A DNA stretch of 41,915 nt from Halobacteria archaeon (lineage in GTDB: Bacteria; Pseudomonadota; Gammaproteobacteria; UBA9214), in the NCBI GenBank assembly GCA_013041945.1, contig JABDRC010000289.1:1-41915 (forward strand). The letters are read 5' to 3'. Made by a program: the position numbers and the translations under genes. Every line of letters starts with the position of its first letter. The first letter of the stretch is position 1. This document shows, piece by piece, positions 15,845 to 24,742 of this stretch. Below the pieces are notes generated by a model. It was given only the letters and a program-made list of their open reading frames with translations, had not been told where the DNA came from and made no database searches.

Positions 15845-15978
15845 CGTCATTGCGAGACGCGCGGTGACGGGGCAGTTCGCCGCTGGCGTCCCGGGTGCTG
15901 CGAGGGGGGTGCGGCGATTACAACGGGTTCCGGCAGAGTCCGCCTGGCAGGGCTTGCCGCGCTTCGCTCGCACTGACG
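15845..15978. repeat. Degenerate palindromic repeat between frr and uppS
   Basis: The ends of a 134-bp segment are inverted: CGTCATTGCGAG (15845-15856) against CTCGCACTGACG (15967-15978), 11 of 12 bases pairing. Pairing continues inward in part through CGCGG. The interior is not obviously symmetrical. This resembles the widely dispersed 'GTCATTGCGAG...CTCGCAATGAC' non-coding repeats of proteobacterial genomes. It fills most of the frr-uppS gap (15831-16050), in which I see no gene. Confidence 0.75.
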
Positions 15979-16050
15979 CGAGTGATTTATAAATGACAGG
16001 ATTCCCGGGCCCGGTGAGGCGGGAACCAGCTAGCGAACGGGTGCGTTTTC

Positions 16051-16803
16051 TTGGAGCAGTCTGATACCAATACGACAAGCCAGCCGCGCCATGTTGCCAT
16101 TATCATGGATGGCAACGGTCGCTGGGCGCGCACCCGAATGTTGCCGCGGGCAATCGGTCATCGCGAAGGTGTCAAGTCGGTCAGGCGCACGGTCGAGTCC
16201 TGCATCGACAGGGGGGTCGAGGCGCTGACGCTGTTTGCATTCAGCAGCGAGAACTGGCGCCGGCCGAGCGACGAGGTCAGTATGATCATGGATCTCTTCG
16301 TCAATACCCTGAAAAAGGAGGTCAGTGCACTCGACCGCAACAATGTCAGGTTGCGATTCATCGGCGAGCGCTCCGCCTTTTCGGACAACCTGCAAAAGCT
16401 GATCGACGAGTCCGAGGCGCAGACCGCGGGTAACCGGCAGCTGGAGCTGGTAATCGCCGCCAATTACGGCGGTCAGTGGGATATCACGCAGGCCGCCTGC
16501 AGGCTGGCCGAACAGGTTTCCGCCGGTGTACTGAAGCCGGACGAAATTACCCCTGAACGGCTTGGGCAGGAAATGTGCGTCGCCGACCTGCCGTTGCCCG
16601 ACCTGTTTATCCGCACCGGTGGCGAACGCCGCATCAGCAATTTCCTGCTCTGGCAGCTGGCCTACACCGAGCTGTATTTCACCGATATCCTCTGGCCGGC
16701 ATTCGATGAAGATGAATTCGGCAAGGCGCTCGACTGGTATGCAAACCGCCAGCGACGCTTCGGACGTACCGGCGAACAGGTGGAGCGACTGCGGGGTGCT
16801 TAG
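16051..16803 (+). CDS. uppS: Undecaprenyl diphosphate synthase
   Basis: Cis-prenyltransferase that extends farnesyl diphosphate with eight isopentenyl units to make the C55 lipid carrier of peptidoglycan and O-antigen. 250 residues. Catalytic Asp and the diphosphate loop are in AIIMDGNGRWA; ALTLFAFSSENWRRP and DLFIRTGGERRISNFLLWQ are family signatures. No ATG or GTG is in frame between the upstream stop region and the core, so the TTG at 16051 is the likely start, with no good ribosome site. The palindromic repeat lies directly upstream. Overlaps cdsA by 8 nt. Confidence 0.95.
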   Translation: MEQSDTNTTSQPRHVAIIMDGNGRWARTRMLPRAIGHREGVKSVRRTVESCIDRGVEALTLFAFSSENWRRPSDEVSMIMDLFVNTLKKEVSALDRNNVRLRFIGERSAFSDNLQKLIDESEAQTAGNRQLELVIAANYGGQWDITQAACRLAEQVSAGVLKPDEITPERLGQEMCVADLPLPDLFIRTGGERRISNFLLWQLAYTELYFTDILWPAFDEDEFGKALDWYANRQRRFGRTGEQVERLRGA

Positions 16804-17617
16804 GACGCGACTGATATCCGCGGCCATCATGATACCGCTGGTTGTCTACGGCGTGCTGTACCTGTCGACGGACATGTTCCTGCTGATCCTGGCCGCCATC
16901 CTGCTGGCCGGCATGTGGGAATGGGGGCGCCTTGCACTGCTCCCCGGCACGCCGGCCCGGATCGCCTACCTGGTAGTGATTGCCGGCCTGTTCTGGTTAT
17001 GCCATGCGGCAGGCCTCGAGGCAATCGCCTGGCCCGTGCTGCTGGTGGCCTGTGTCTGGTGGCTGTGTGCACTCATCTGGCTGACCCGGCCGCGGCTGTG
17101 CGCTGGACAGTCCCCGGCCTGTACGGCCGTCAAGCTGGTGGCCGGGATACTGGTGGCTGTACCGGCGTGGCTGGCACTGACGCTGATTCACGGTGCGGCC
17201 GACGACGGCCCCCGGCTGGTGCTGATTCTGCTGGTCATGGTGTGGCTGGCGGACAGCGGCGCCTATTTTGCCGGGCGCTATCTGGGCCGGCACAAACTGG
17301 CGCCGGTCGTCAGTCCGGGCAAGACCTGGGAGGGTGTCTACGGGGGGCTGCTGGCCAGCGTTCTGTTCGCAGCAGCCATCGCCTGGCTGCTGCTGGATGC
17401 GGCACTGCCGTGGACCGCGAAATTCATGCTGGCGACGCTGGTTGCCATGATGTTCTCCGTGGTGGGTGATCTGCTGGTCAGTCTGCTCAAGCGCCAGAGC
17501 GGCATCAAGGACAGCGGCAGCATTATTCCCGGACATGGCGGAATCTTCGACCGCATTGACAGCCTGGTGGCTGCTGCGCCGTTGTTCCTGTCCGCTTACC
17601 GGTGGCTTGAGCTGTGA
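16796..17617 (+). CDS. cdsA: Phosphatidate cytidylyltransferase
   Basis: Makes CDP-diacylglycerol from phosphatidate and CTP, the branch point of phospholipid synthesis, in the inner membrane. I start at GTG 16796 (273 residues), overlapping uppS by 8 nt, with GGAG about ten bases upstream; the frame further up is antisense-like sequence inside uppS. About eight hydrophobic segments are visible, and the C-terminal family signature is intact: SLLKRQSGIKDSG followed by IIPGHGGIFDRIDS. Its stop overlaps the dxr start (GTGA). Confidence 0.95.
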   Translation: MLRTRLISAAIMIPLVVYGVLYLSTDMFLLILAAILLAGMWEWGRLALLPGTPARIAYLVVIAGLFWLCHAAGLEAIAWPVLLVACVWWLCALIWLTRPRLCAGQSPACTAVKLVAGILVAVPAWLALTLIHGAADDGPRLVLILLVMVWLADSGAYFAGRYLGRHKLAPVVSPGKTWEGVYGGLLASVLFAAAIAWLLLDAALPWTAKFMLATLVAMMFSVVGDLLVSLLKRQSGIKDSGSIIPGHGGIFDRIDSLVAAAPLFLSAYRWLEL

Positions 17618-18825
17618 GTGTGTCCACGACACCGTCAGGTATCACGATCCTGGGCTCGACCGGCTCGATCGGTTTGAGCACCCTGGATGTCATTGCCCGG
17701 CATCCGGACCGTTTCAGGGTTGTTGCGCTGACGGCCAATGCCCGTGCCGAGGAACTGGCGGAGCAGTGTGTTCGCTTCCGGCCGCGTTACGCGGTCATGG
17801 CGGATGCGGATGCCGCCGAACGCCTGCGCCGGATGCTGGCCGACCGGTCGCCGGATACGGAGGTGCTGGCAGGGCACGATGCGCTGGTGCGGGTGGCCGG
17901 TCTGCCCGAGGTCGATCATGTCATGGCAGCGATCGTCGGGGCGGCCGGGCTGCTGCCGACGCTGGAGGCGGCGAAACGGGGCAAGCGTGTGCTGCTGGCC
18001 AACAAGGAAGCGCTGGTCATGTCCGGTGCCCTGTTCATGCAGGCGGTCCGCGAAAACGGCGCCGGGCTGCTGCCGGTCGACAGCGAGCATAACGCCATTT
18101 TCCAGTGCCTGCCGGACAACTACACGGCAGGCGAGCCGCCGCGCGGCGTCCGCAGGATCCTGCTGACCGCATCCGGCGGCCCGTTCCGCACCCTGCCGAT
18201 CAGGCAGCTGTGCAGCGTGACCCCGGAACAGGCCTGCGCCCATCCAAACTGGGACATGGGCAGAAAAATTTCCGTGGATTCCGCCACCATGATGAACAAG
18301 GGGCTCGAGGTCATCGAGGCGGGCTGGCTGTTCGGGCTCGAGACCGGGCGCATCCAGGTGGTGTTGCACCCGCAGTCGCTGGTGCACTCGCTGGTCGAGT
18401 ACGAAGACGGTTCCATGCTGGCGCAGATGGGTAATCCGGACATGCGCATCCCGATCAGTCATGCACTTGGCTGGCCGGAGCGTATTGCATCGGGCGCCGC
18501 GGGCCTGGACCTGCTGGAACATGGCATGCTGCAGTTCGAGACGCCGGACAGCGCGCGTTTCCCCTGTCTGGGCCTGGCAAGTGCCGTCATGGAGGCCGGC
18601 GGAACCGCGCCGGCCATTCTGAACGCTGCCAACGAGGTTGCCGTTGCAGCGTTCCTTGAGCGGCAAATACCGTTTACCACGATCCACCGGGTCATCGAGG
18701 ATGCGCTGGAACGTTGCGCGGTGCAGGCGGCAGATACGCTGCAGGTCATACTCGATGCCGATGAAATGGCCCGCGAAGCGGCAGCCGAACTTATCATGCA
18801 GGCAAAGGTCGTAGTGGCACGATGA
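17614..18825 (+). CDS. dxr: 1-deoxy-D-xylulose 5-phosphate reductoisomerase
   Basis: Converts DXP to 2-C-methyl-D-erythritol 4-phosphate with NADPH, the first committed step of the MEP isoprenoid pathway. 403 residues from a GTG that overlaps the cdsA stop. NADPH-binding motif ILGSTGSIGLSTLDVI; LLANKEALVMSG; metal/substrate site PVDSEHNAIFQ; the flexible-loop motif and HPNWDMGRKISVDSATMMNKGLE-type segment (NWDMGRKISVDSATMMNK) are all present. ispD and ispF of the same pathway are encoded further on at 39116-40296. Confidence 0.98.
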   Translation: MSVSTTPSGITILGSTGSIGLSTLDVIARHPDRFRVVALTANARAEELAEQCVRFRPRYAVMADADAAERLRRMLADRSPDTEVLAGHDALVRVAGLPEVDHVMAAIVGAAGLLPTLEAAKRGKRVLLANKEALVMSGALFMQAVRENGAGLLPVDSEHNAIFQCLPDNYTAGEPPRGVRRILLTASGGPFRTLPIRQLCSVTPEQACAHPNWDMGRKISVDSATMMNKGLEVIEAGWLFGLETGRIQVVLHPQSLVHSLVEYEDGSMLAQMGNPDMRIPISHALGWPERIASGAAGLDLLEHGMLQFETPDSARFPCLGLASAVMEAGGTAPAILNAANEVAVAAFLERQIPFTTIHRVIEDALERCAVQAADTLQVILDADEMAREAAAELIMQAKVVVAR

Positions 18826-20183
18826 ATAGCGTGGTCGTCTCATTGCTGGCATTCATTCTGGCGATCGGCGCGCTGGTGACAGTCCACGAGTTCGGCCATT
18901 ACTGGGTTGCGCGTCGTCTCGGCGTGAAGGTGTTGCGCTTTTCCATCGGCTTCGGCAATCCGTTATGGCAGCGCACGTTCGGCCGCGATCGTACCGAGCT
19001 TGTCATTGCGGCGATTCCTCTGGGCGGATATGTCAAGATGCTGGACGAGCGCGAGGGCGAGGTCGCGCCGGATGAGCGCCATCGCGCATTCAATCGTCAG
19101 CCGCTGTCGACGCGCGTGGCCGTGGTGGTTGCCGGGCCATTGTTCAATTTCATGTTTGCGATCCTGGTGTACTGGGCGATGTTCGTTGCCGGCGTGCCCG
19201 GCCTGCGCCCGGTCGTGGGCGATGTTCACGCAGGCTCCGTTGCAGCGCAGGCCGGCATCCTTGCCGGTGACGAGATCCTCACGATCGATGACCAGCCGAC
19301 GCCAACGTGGGAGGCAGCGGTCATGGAACTGCTCGATGCAGGGCTGGGTGAGCAGTCATCGATCACACTGACCGTGCGCGGCAACGATGGCAACGAGCGC
19401 CGCCTGCAGGCCGGCCTCGGTGAAAGCGGGTTGCTGGAGAAGGGCGGGGTGCTCGAGAACTTCGGGGTCGGTCTGTGGCAGTTGCCGCCGGTCATTGACG
19501 AGATAGTGCCGGACGGCGCGGCGGAACGTGCCGGCCTGCGGGGCGGTGACAGGATTGTGACCGCGGACGGCGAGACCGTCGACAGCTGGAATGACTGGGT
19601 CGAATACGTGCGCGAGCGTCCCGAGCAAACGCTGCAACTCACCGTGCTGAGGGGCGGTGTCGAGGTTCCGCTGACCCTCGTGCCGGCGCGCAAGCGCGAC
19701 GCCGGCCGGGAAATCGGTTTTATCGGCGCGTCTGTGCAACTGCCGGACCAGGAACAGCGTGATACAATGCGCGTCGTCGTCCGCTATGGCCTGCTGGAAG
19801 CGGCCCCCGCGGCACTTGGCAAGACATGGGAGGTCACGACGCTCACGCTGCGTACCCTCTGGAAGATGCTGGCCGGCAAGGCATCTGTGGAAAACCTGAG
19901 CGGGCCAATCAGTATTGCCCAGTATGCGGGCCAGTCAGCGACCATCGGGCTGGCTGCGTTTCTGGGCTTCCTCGGGATCGTCAGTGTCAGCCTGGGTGTA
20001 CTGAACCTGTTACCGATACCGGTGCTCGATGGCGGCCACCTGCTGTACTACCTGGTGGAATTCGCGAAAGGCAGCCCGGTATCGGAAGCCGCCCAGCTGA
20101 TCGGACAGAAAATCGGCATCGCAATGCTGCTGGCATTGATGTCAGTGGCTTTTTACAACGATATATTGCGCCTGGTCGAATAA
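18822..20183 (+). CDS. rseP: Site-2 zinc metalloprotease RseP
   Basis: Intramembrane protease that cleaves RseA in the sigma-E envelope-stress cascade and remnant signal peptides. 453 residues. The zinc motif HEFGH (His22, Glu23, His26) lies in the first membrane helix. Two PDZ domains sit in the periplasmic part (GSVAAQAGILAGDEILTID and GAAERAGLRGGDRIVTADG). The C-terminal LLPIPVLDGGH supplies the third zinc ligand. Start overlaps dxr by 4 nt; bamA follows after 9 nt, as usual. Confidence 0.98.
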   Translation: MNSVVVSLLAFILAIGALVTVHEFGHYWVARRLGVKVLRFSIGFGNPLWQRTFGRDRTELVIAAIPLGGYVKMLDEREGEVAPDERHRAFNRQPLSTRVAVVVAGPLFNFMFAILVYWAMFVAGVPGLRPVVGDVHAGSVAAQAGILAGDEILTIDDQPTPTWEAAVMELLDAGLGEQSSITLTVRGNDGNERRLQAGLGESGLLEKGGVLENFGVGLWQLPPVIDEIVPDGAAERAGLRGGDRIVTADGETVDSWNDWVEYVRERPEQTLQLTVLRGGVEVPLTLVPARKRDAGREIGFIGASVQLPDQEQRDTMRVVVRYGLLEAAPAALGKTWEVTTLTLRTLWKMLAGKASVENLSGPISIAQYAGQSATIGLAAFLGFLGIVSVSLGVLNLLPIPVLDGGHLLYYLVEFAKGSPVSEAAQLIGQKIGIAMLLALMSVAFYNDILRLVE

Positions 20184-20192
20184 GCGACAAGA

Positions 20193-22493
20193 ATGAAATA
20201 CCGCATCCAACCATCCAGTCTGTTTTTGCCCGTGCTGTTTCTGGCACTGTTGCTGTGCGGTCCGGCGCGGGCGTTCGAACCCTTTACCGTCGACGATATC
20301 CGGGTCGAGGGCCTGCAACGCATATCAGCAGGAACCGTGTTCAACTACCTGCCCGTGAAGATCGGCCAGACCATGGATACCGGCGCCAGCGTCAGTGCAA
20401 TCCAGGCTCTGTTCAAAACAGGTTTCTTCGAGGATGTCCGTCTCGAGCGTGAAGGCGACGTGCTGGTGGTGTACGTACGGGAACGCGCCGCGATCAGCAG
20501 CATCGAATTGCAAGGCAACAAGGACCTCGATAGCGAGGAGTTGCTGAGTGGACTGAAGGAGATCGGCCTTGCCGAGGGGCGCGTGTTCGACCGCTCGCTG
20601 CTGGAAAAGGTCGAGCAGGAACTGCAGCGCCAGTATTTCAGCCGCGGCAAGTATGCCGTGAAGATCAATACCACGATTACGCCCCTGGAGCGCAATCGCG
20701 TCGGCATCCTGATCGATATTTCCGAGGGGCGCGTGGCCCGCATCAGGCAGATCAACATCATCGGCAATCACACGTTCAGTGACGAAGAGCTGCTGGATGA
20801 GTTCAGCCTGACCACGCCGACGTTTTTCTCGGCGTTCACCAAGCGTGACCAGTATTCAAAACAGGCACTGGCTGCCGATCTCGAAGTGCTGCGTACCTGG
20901 TATCTCGACCGCGGTTATCTGCAGTTCCAGGTCAATTCCACGCAGGTTTCGATAACCCCCGACAAGAAGGACATCTACCTCGCCATCAATATCACGGAGG
21001 GTGACCAGTATCGTATCAAGGTGGTCACCCTTTCGGGTGACCTGGTCGTGCCGGCAGAGGAGATCTATCCGCTGATCAACATCAATCCGGGTGATGTTTT
21101 CTCCCGCAAGCGCGTTACGGAATCGGTCGACAAGATCAGTTCGCTGCTCGGCAACCAGGGCTACGCATTCGCCAACGTGAACACCGTCCCCGACATCGAT
21201 GACGAGACCGACGAGGTGTCGCTGGGATACTTCATCGATCCCGGCAAGCGTGTTTATGTCAGGCGGATCAACATTTCAGGTAACAGCATAACGCGGGACG
21301 AGGTGCTGCGCCGGGAGATGCGCCAGATGGAAGGCGGCTGGTATTCGGCCGAGAAAGTCGAACGCTCCAGGACGCGTCTCGATCGCCTCGGTTATTTCGA
21401 AGAGGTCAACGTCGAAACACCCTCCGTGCCCGGCACGACCGACCAGCTGGATGTCAATTATTCGGTCAAGGAAACATCTTCGGGCAGCGTTACCGCGGGC
21501 GTCGGCTTCTCGCAGAGTTCGGGCTTTGTGTTCAATGCCAGCGTGCAGCAGACCAACTTCCTCGGCAGCGGCAACCGCGTCAGCTTTGCCTTCGACAACA
21601 GCGACGTCAACACCGTCTACAGTTATTCGTATGTCAATCCGTACTGGACCATTGACGGCATCAGCCGGGGCTTCGGGGCATATTTTCGCGAAACGGACGC
21701 CAGCGAGGCCAACCTGTCCGAATACACTACAGACACGCGCGGGGTGGATGTCAACTTCGGTATCCCGGTGAACGAGTTCGATACCATTCGTTTCAGTGCC
21801 GGCTACCGCGGCCTCGACCTGACCTCGACATCCCTTTCACCACGCTATGTCACCGATTTCGAGGACACCTACGGCAACAGCTTCGGTGACCTGGTGCTGT
21901 CGGCGAGCTGGCGGCGCGATTCGCGCAACCGCATCCTGTTTCCGGACAGGGGCGGTCTGCAAAGCATCGCCCTCGAGACAACAATCCCCGGTTCCGGACT
22001 GGAATACTACAAGCTGGACTATACGCAGCAGCAGTTTATTCGCCTGACCAGTGACCTGACGCTTGGCCTGAAGGCGCGCCTTGCCTATGGCGACGGCTAT
22101 GGCGAATTCGAAACCATGCCGTTTTTCGAGAACTTTTTTGCCGGCGGCATCCGTTCGGTACGTGGCTTTGAGGACAATACCCTGGGTCCGAAGGATGAGT
22201 TCGGCGAGGCCGTTGGTGGCTCGTTACTGACGGTATTCAATGCAGAAATCATCTTTCCGCTGCCGTTTGTCGAAACGGCCAGTGCCACACGCCTGAGCGC
22301 TTTCTTCGATATCGGTAATGTTTACAGTGATATCAATACCTTCGAAGCGGGCGATTTGAGATACTCTGCAGGCCTGGCAGGTGTCTGGGCGTCGCCGCTG
22401 GGCCCGATCTCGGTCAGCATCGGGTTCCCGCTGAATGCGAAGGACGGTGACGAGGAACAGAACTTCCAGTTTACTGTCGGATCGTTTTTCTGA
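20193..22493 (+). CDS. bamA: Outer membrane protein assembly factor BamA
   Basis: Central Omp85 subunit of the BAM complex that inserts beta-barrel proteins into the outer membrane. 766 residues, slightly shorter than E. coli BamA. Signal peptide with FLPVLFLALLLCGPARA before FEPFTVDDIRVEGLQRI, the start of POTRA 1. Five POTRA domains fill about residues 24-420. The 16-strand barrel follows, with the loop-6 motif visible as VRGFEDNTLGP and a terminal Phe (QFTVGSFF) serving as the beta-signal. Between rseP and skp, the standard order. Confidence 0.98.
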   Translation: MKYRIQPSSLFLPVLFLALLLCGPARAFEPFTVDDIRVEGLQRISAGTVFNYLPVKIGQTMDTGASVSAIQALFKTGFFEDVRLEREGDVLVVYVRERAAISSIELQGNKDLDSEELLSGLKEIGLAEGRVFDRSLLEKVEQELQRQYFSRGKYAVKINTTITPLERNRVGILIDISEGRVARIRQINIIGNHTFSDEELLDEFSLTTPTFFSAFTKRDQYSKQALAADLEVLRTWYLDRGYLQFQVNSTQVSITPDKKDIYLAINITEGDQYRIKVVTLSGDLVVPAEEIYPLININPGDVFSRKRVTESVDKISSLLGNQGYAFANVNTVPDIDDETDEVSLGYFIDPGKRVYVRRINISGNSITRDEVLRREMRQMEGGWYSAEKVERSRTRLDRLGYFEEVNVETPSVPGTTDQLDVNYSVKETSSGSVTAGVGFSQSSGFVFNASVQQTNFLGSGNRVSFAFDNSDVNTVYSYSYVNPYWTIDGISRGFGAYFRETDASEANLSEYTTDTRGVDVNFGIPVNEFDTIRFSAGYRGLDLTSTSLSPRYVTDFEDTYGNSFGDLVLSASWRRDSRNRILFPDRGGLQSIALETTIPGSGLEYYKLDYTQQQFIRLTSDLTLGLKARLAYGDGYGEFETMPFFENFFAGGIRSVRGFEDNTLGPKDEFGEAVGGSLLTVFNAEIIFPLPFVETASATRLSAFFDIGNVYSDINTFEAGDLRYSAGLAGVWASPLGPISVSIGFPLNAKDGDEEQNFQFTVGSFF

Positions 22494-22509
22494 TCATGTG
22501 CCGGGCGAG

Positions 22510-22535
22510 ACCCGGGCTGCCCCGGGTTGGCAGCC
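22510..22535 (+). other. Two mutually exclusive hairpins between bamA and skp
   Basis: ACCCGGG (22510-22516) can pair perfectly with CCCGGGT (22521-22527). Alternatively GGCTGCC (22515-22521) can pair perfectly with GGCAGCC (22529-22535). The two stems share bases and cannot coexist. No U-run follows, so this is not a simple terminator. A perfect TATAAT (22637-22642) lies downstream, but without a good -35. The 180-bp gap holds no gene. Confidence 0.5.
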
Positions 22536-22673
22536 GCAGGAAAGTGGGGCGCGACAATCCGCAGGCCCGGTAACCGGATTGTCATGACGGTCTGTCGAAG
22601 CGTTGCATTCGTGCGGCAGATGATGTTTGGTAAATTTATAATTACAGTTATCTGGAAAATTCGGAGAATCGAT

Positions 22674-23189
22674 GTGAAAAAGCATATTCAAACTGTTTAT
22701 GGAATTATCCTGGCCGCCGTAATATCGGTGATGCCTGTCACTGCGTTTGCGGAGATGAAAGTCGGCTTTGTCGACCTGGCCAAACTGAGCGAGAGGGCGC
22801 CGCAGATCAAGGAGGCGCAGGGGAAGATCGATGCGGAGTTCTCTTCACGCGAACAGGAACTCATCGGCATGCAGCGCAAGCTCGGTAAACTCGAGCAACA
22901 ACTGTCGACAGACGGTGCGGTGATGAGCGATGCCGAGCGCAGCAAGCTCGAACGGGATATCCTCAGCAAGCGGCGCGACCTGAAGCGTTCACAGGAAGAG
23001 TTCCGTGACGACCTGAACATACGCAAGAACGAGATGCTCAGGCAGGTCAACATCGAGATCGGCGAAATCATAGAGCAATACGCAAAGAGCGAGAGATACG
23101 ACATCATCCTTGCGCAGGGTGTCATGTTCGCCAGCGAGCAGGTTGATATAACCGACCGTATTCTGAATAAACTGGCCGCCGGCAAATAA
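22674..23189 (+). CDS. skp: Periplasmic chaperone Skp (OmpH family)
   Basis: Holds unfolded outer-membrane proteins in the periplasm on their way to BAM. I start at GTG 22674 (171 residues), with GGAG seven bases upstream; the frame further up is intergenic. Signal peptide VYGIILAAVISVMPVTAFA, cleaved before EMKVGFVDLAKL. The body is a long helical hairpin rich in Glu, Lys and Arg (AERSKLERDILSKRRDLKR), forming the tentacles of the trimer. The C-terminus returns to the core with YDIILAQGVMFASEQVDIT. lpxD follows, as in most gammaproteobacteria. Confidence 0.95.
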   Translation: MKKHIQTVYGIILAAVISVMPVTAFAEMKVGFVDLAKLSERAPQIKEAQGKIDAEFSSREQELIGMQRKLGKLEQQLSTDGAVMSDAERSKLERDILSKRRDLKRSQEEFRDDLNIRKNEMLRQVNIEIGEIIEQYAKSERYDIILAQGVMFASEQVDITDRILNKLAAGK

Positions 23190-23218
23190 CGTTTAGCGTC
23201 TGCAAACGGAGAAACCGG

Positions 23219-24271
23219 ATGGCGCTAACGCTCGGCGCGCTGGCTGAACAGATCGGCGGCAGGCTGGCGCAGGGAAGCCCCGGCTGCGAGGTGGGCGGGG
23301 TCGCAACCCTGCAGCATGCATCGACGGGCGATATCAGTTTCCTCGCGAACCGGTCATACAGGAAATTTCTGGCGTCGACACGCGCATCCGCAGTCATACT
23401 GGCAGCGGAGCATCTCGCGGACTGTCCGGTCGCCGCGATCGTCGCGGATAATCCGTATGCGGCGTATGCGCGTGCGGCCGCGCTGCTGTTTCCGCCGCCG
23501 CCAGGCCGCCGCGGCATCGACCCTTCGGCCAGCGTCGGTGAATCCTGCAGCATCGACCCGGACGCCTGGATAGGCCCCCGTTGCATCATCGAATCCGGCG
23601 CAACCATCCATGCCGGGGCGCAGCTTGCCGGTGGCTGCTATATCGGTGCCGACAGCGAAATCGGACCGAACAGCCGGCTGGCCGCCAATGTGGTCATCTG
23701 TCACGGGGTATCGATTGGTGCGCGCGTGAACATCGCGCCGGGCGCGGTGATCGGCAGCGACGGCTTCGGACTGGCCAGCGAGGACGGCAAGTGGCTGCCG
23801 GTCCCGCAGCTCGGCAGTGTCCGGGTCGGAAATGACGTCGACATCGGCGCCAATACGACCATCGACCGCGGCGCCCTCGAGGACACGATACTGGAAGAGG
23901 GCGTGCGACTCGATAATCAGATCCAGGTTGCGCATAATGTTCACATCGGGGCGCATACCGCCATTGCCGGCTGTGTGGGTATATCCGGCAGTGCCCGGAT
24001 CGGCAGGCATTGCATGATCGGCGGCGGCGCCGGCATTGTCGGTCATCTCGAAATAACCGACCATGTGGTGATCACCGGCATGACCATGGTCACGCGTTCG
24101 ATCACGAGCCCGGGTGTTTATTCCTCGGGGGTGCCGGCGCAGGACAACGAAAGCTGGAACAGGAACTACGCGCGCTTCCGTCAGCTCGACAAGCTTGCAC
24201 GCAAGGTGCAGAAGCTTGAGCGGCAGCTGGGCAGCGGTCAATCACCGGATCCGGTGTTAAATGAAAAATGA
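23219..24271 (+). CDS. lpxD: UDP-3-O-(3-hydroxyacyl)glucosamine N-acyltransferase
   Basis: Third step of lipid A synthesis: adds the N-linked 3-hydroxyacyl chain from acyl-ACP. 350 residues. N-terminal uridine-binding domain (GDISFLANRSYRKFLAST), then a left-handed beta-helix of hexapeptide repeats, with GSDGFGLASEDGKW and the catalytic-His region NQIQVAHNVHIGAHTAIAG. A C-terminal helix carries the ACP-recognition end. Ribosome site CGGAGAAA lies before the ATG. Part of the lpxD-fabZ-lpxA-lpxB run. Confidence 0.97.
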   Translation: MALTLGALAEQIGGRLAQGSPGCEVGGVATLQHASTGDISFLANRSYRKFLASTRASAVILAAEHLADCPVAAIVADNPYAAYARAAALLFPPPPGRRGIDPSASVGESCSIDPDAWIGPRCIIESGATIHAGAQLAGGCYIGADSEIGPNSRLAANVVICHGVSIGARVNIAPGAVIGSDGFGLASEDGKWLPVPQLGSVRVGNDVDIGANTTIDRGALEDTILEEGVRLDNQIQVAHNVHIGAHTAIAGCVGISGSARIGRHCMIGGGAGIVGHLEITDHVVITGMTMVTRSITSPGVYSSGVPAQDNESWNRNYARFRQLDKLARKVQKLERQLGSGQSPDPVLNEK

Positions 24272-24301
24272 AGACAGACTGACACTGACCCGGGCCATAC
24301 C

Positions 24302-24742
24302 ATGGACATAAACGACATACTGCAACATCTGCCGCACCGCTATCCGTTCCTGCTGATCGACAGGGTCACCGAGTTCAATGCCGGGCAGTCCCTGGTCGGT
24401 TACAAGAACGTGACCTACAACGAACCGTTCTTCCAGGGGCATTTTCCCGAGCGCCCGATCATGCCGGGTGTGCTGATCCTGGAGGCGATGGCCCAGGCGA
24501 CCGGCCTGCTGGCGTTCAAGACCGTTGAGCGCGGTGCAAAACGTGACAGCCTCTATTTTCTGGTTGGCATGGACAAGGCGCGTTTCAAGCGTCCGGTCGA
24601 ACCCGGCGACCAGCTGATACTGCGGGCCGAGTTGCTGCGGGAGAGGCGGGGTATCTGGATTTTCGACTGCGAAGCCAGCGTCGATGGCAGGCAGGCCGCC
24701 TCGGCGCAGATCATGTGCACTGAACAGGATATCCGGATTTGA
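24302..24742 (+). CDS. fabZ: (3R)-hydroxyacyl-ACP dehydratase FabZ
   Basis: Dehydrates beta-hydroxyacyl-ACP in fatty acid elongation, competing with LpxA/LpxD for 3-hydroxyacyl-ACP. 146 residues. Hot-dog fold with LPHRYPFLLIDRV at the N-terminus. The catalytic His and Glu are in FFQGHFPERPIMPGVLILEA. Its stop overlaps the lpxA start (TTGA), so fatty acid and lipid A synthesis are translationally linked here. Confidence 0.98.
   Translation: MDINDILQHLPHRYPFLLIDRVTEFNAGQSLVGYKNVTYNEPFFQGHFPERPIMPGVLILEAMAQATGLLAFKTVERGAKRDSLYFLVGMDKARFKRPVEPGDQLILRAELLRERRGIWIFDCEASVDGRQAASAQIMCTEQDIRI

Noticed and set aside
22637..22642. Perfect TATAAT upstream of skp as a promoter
   Set aside because: No acceptable -35 at 16-18 bp and no extended -10; also no sigma-E-like GAACTT/TCTGA pair. 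Mentioned in the gap description only.
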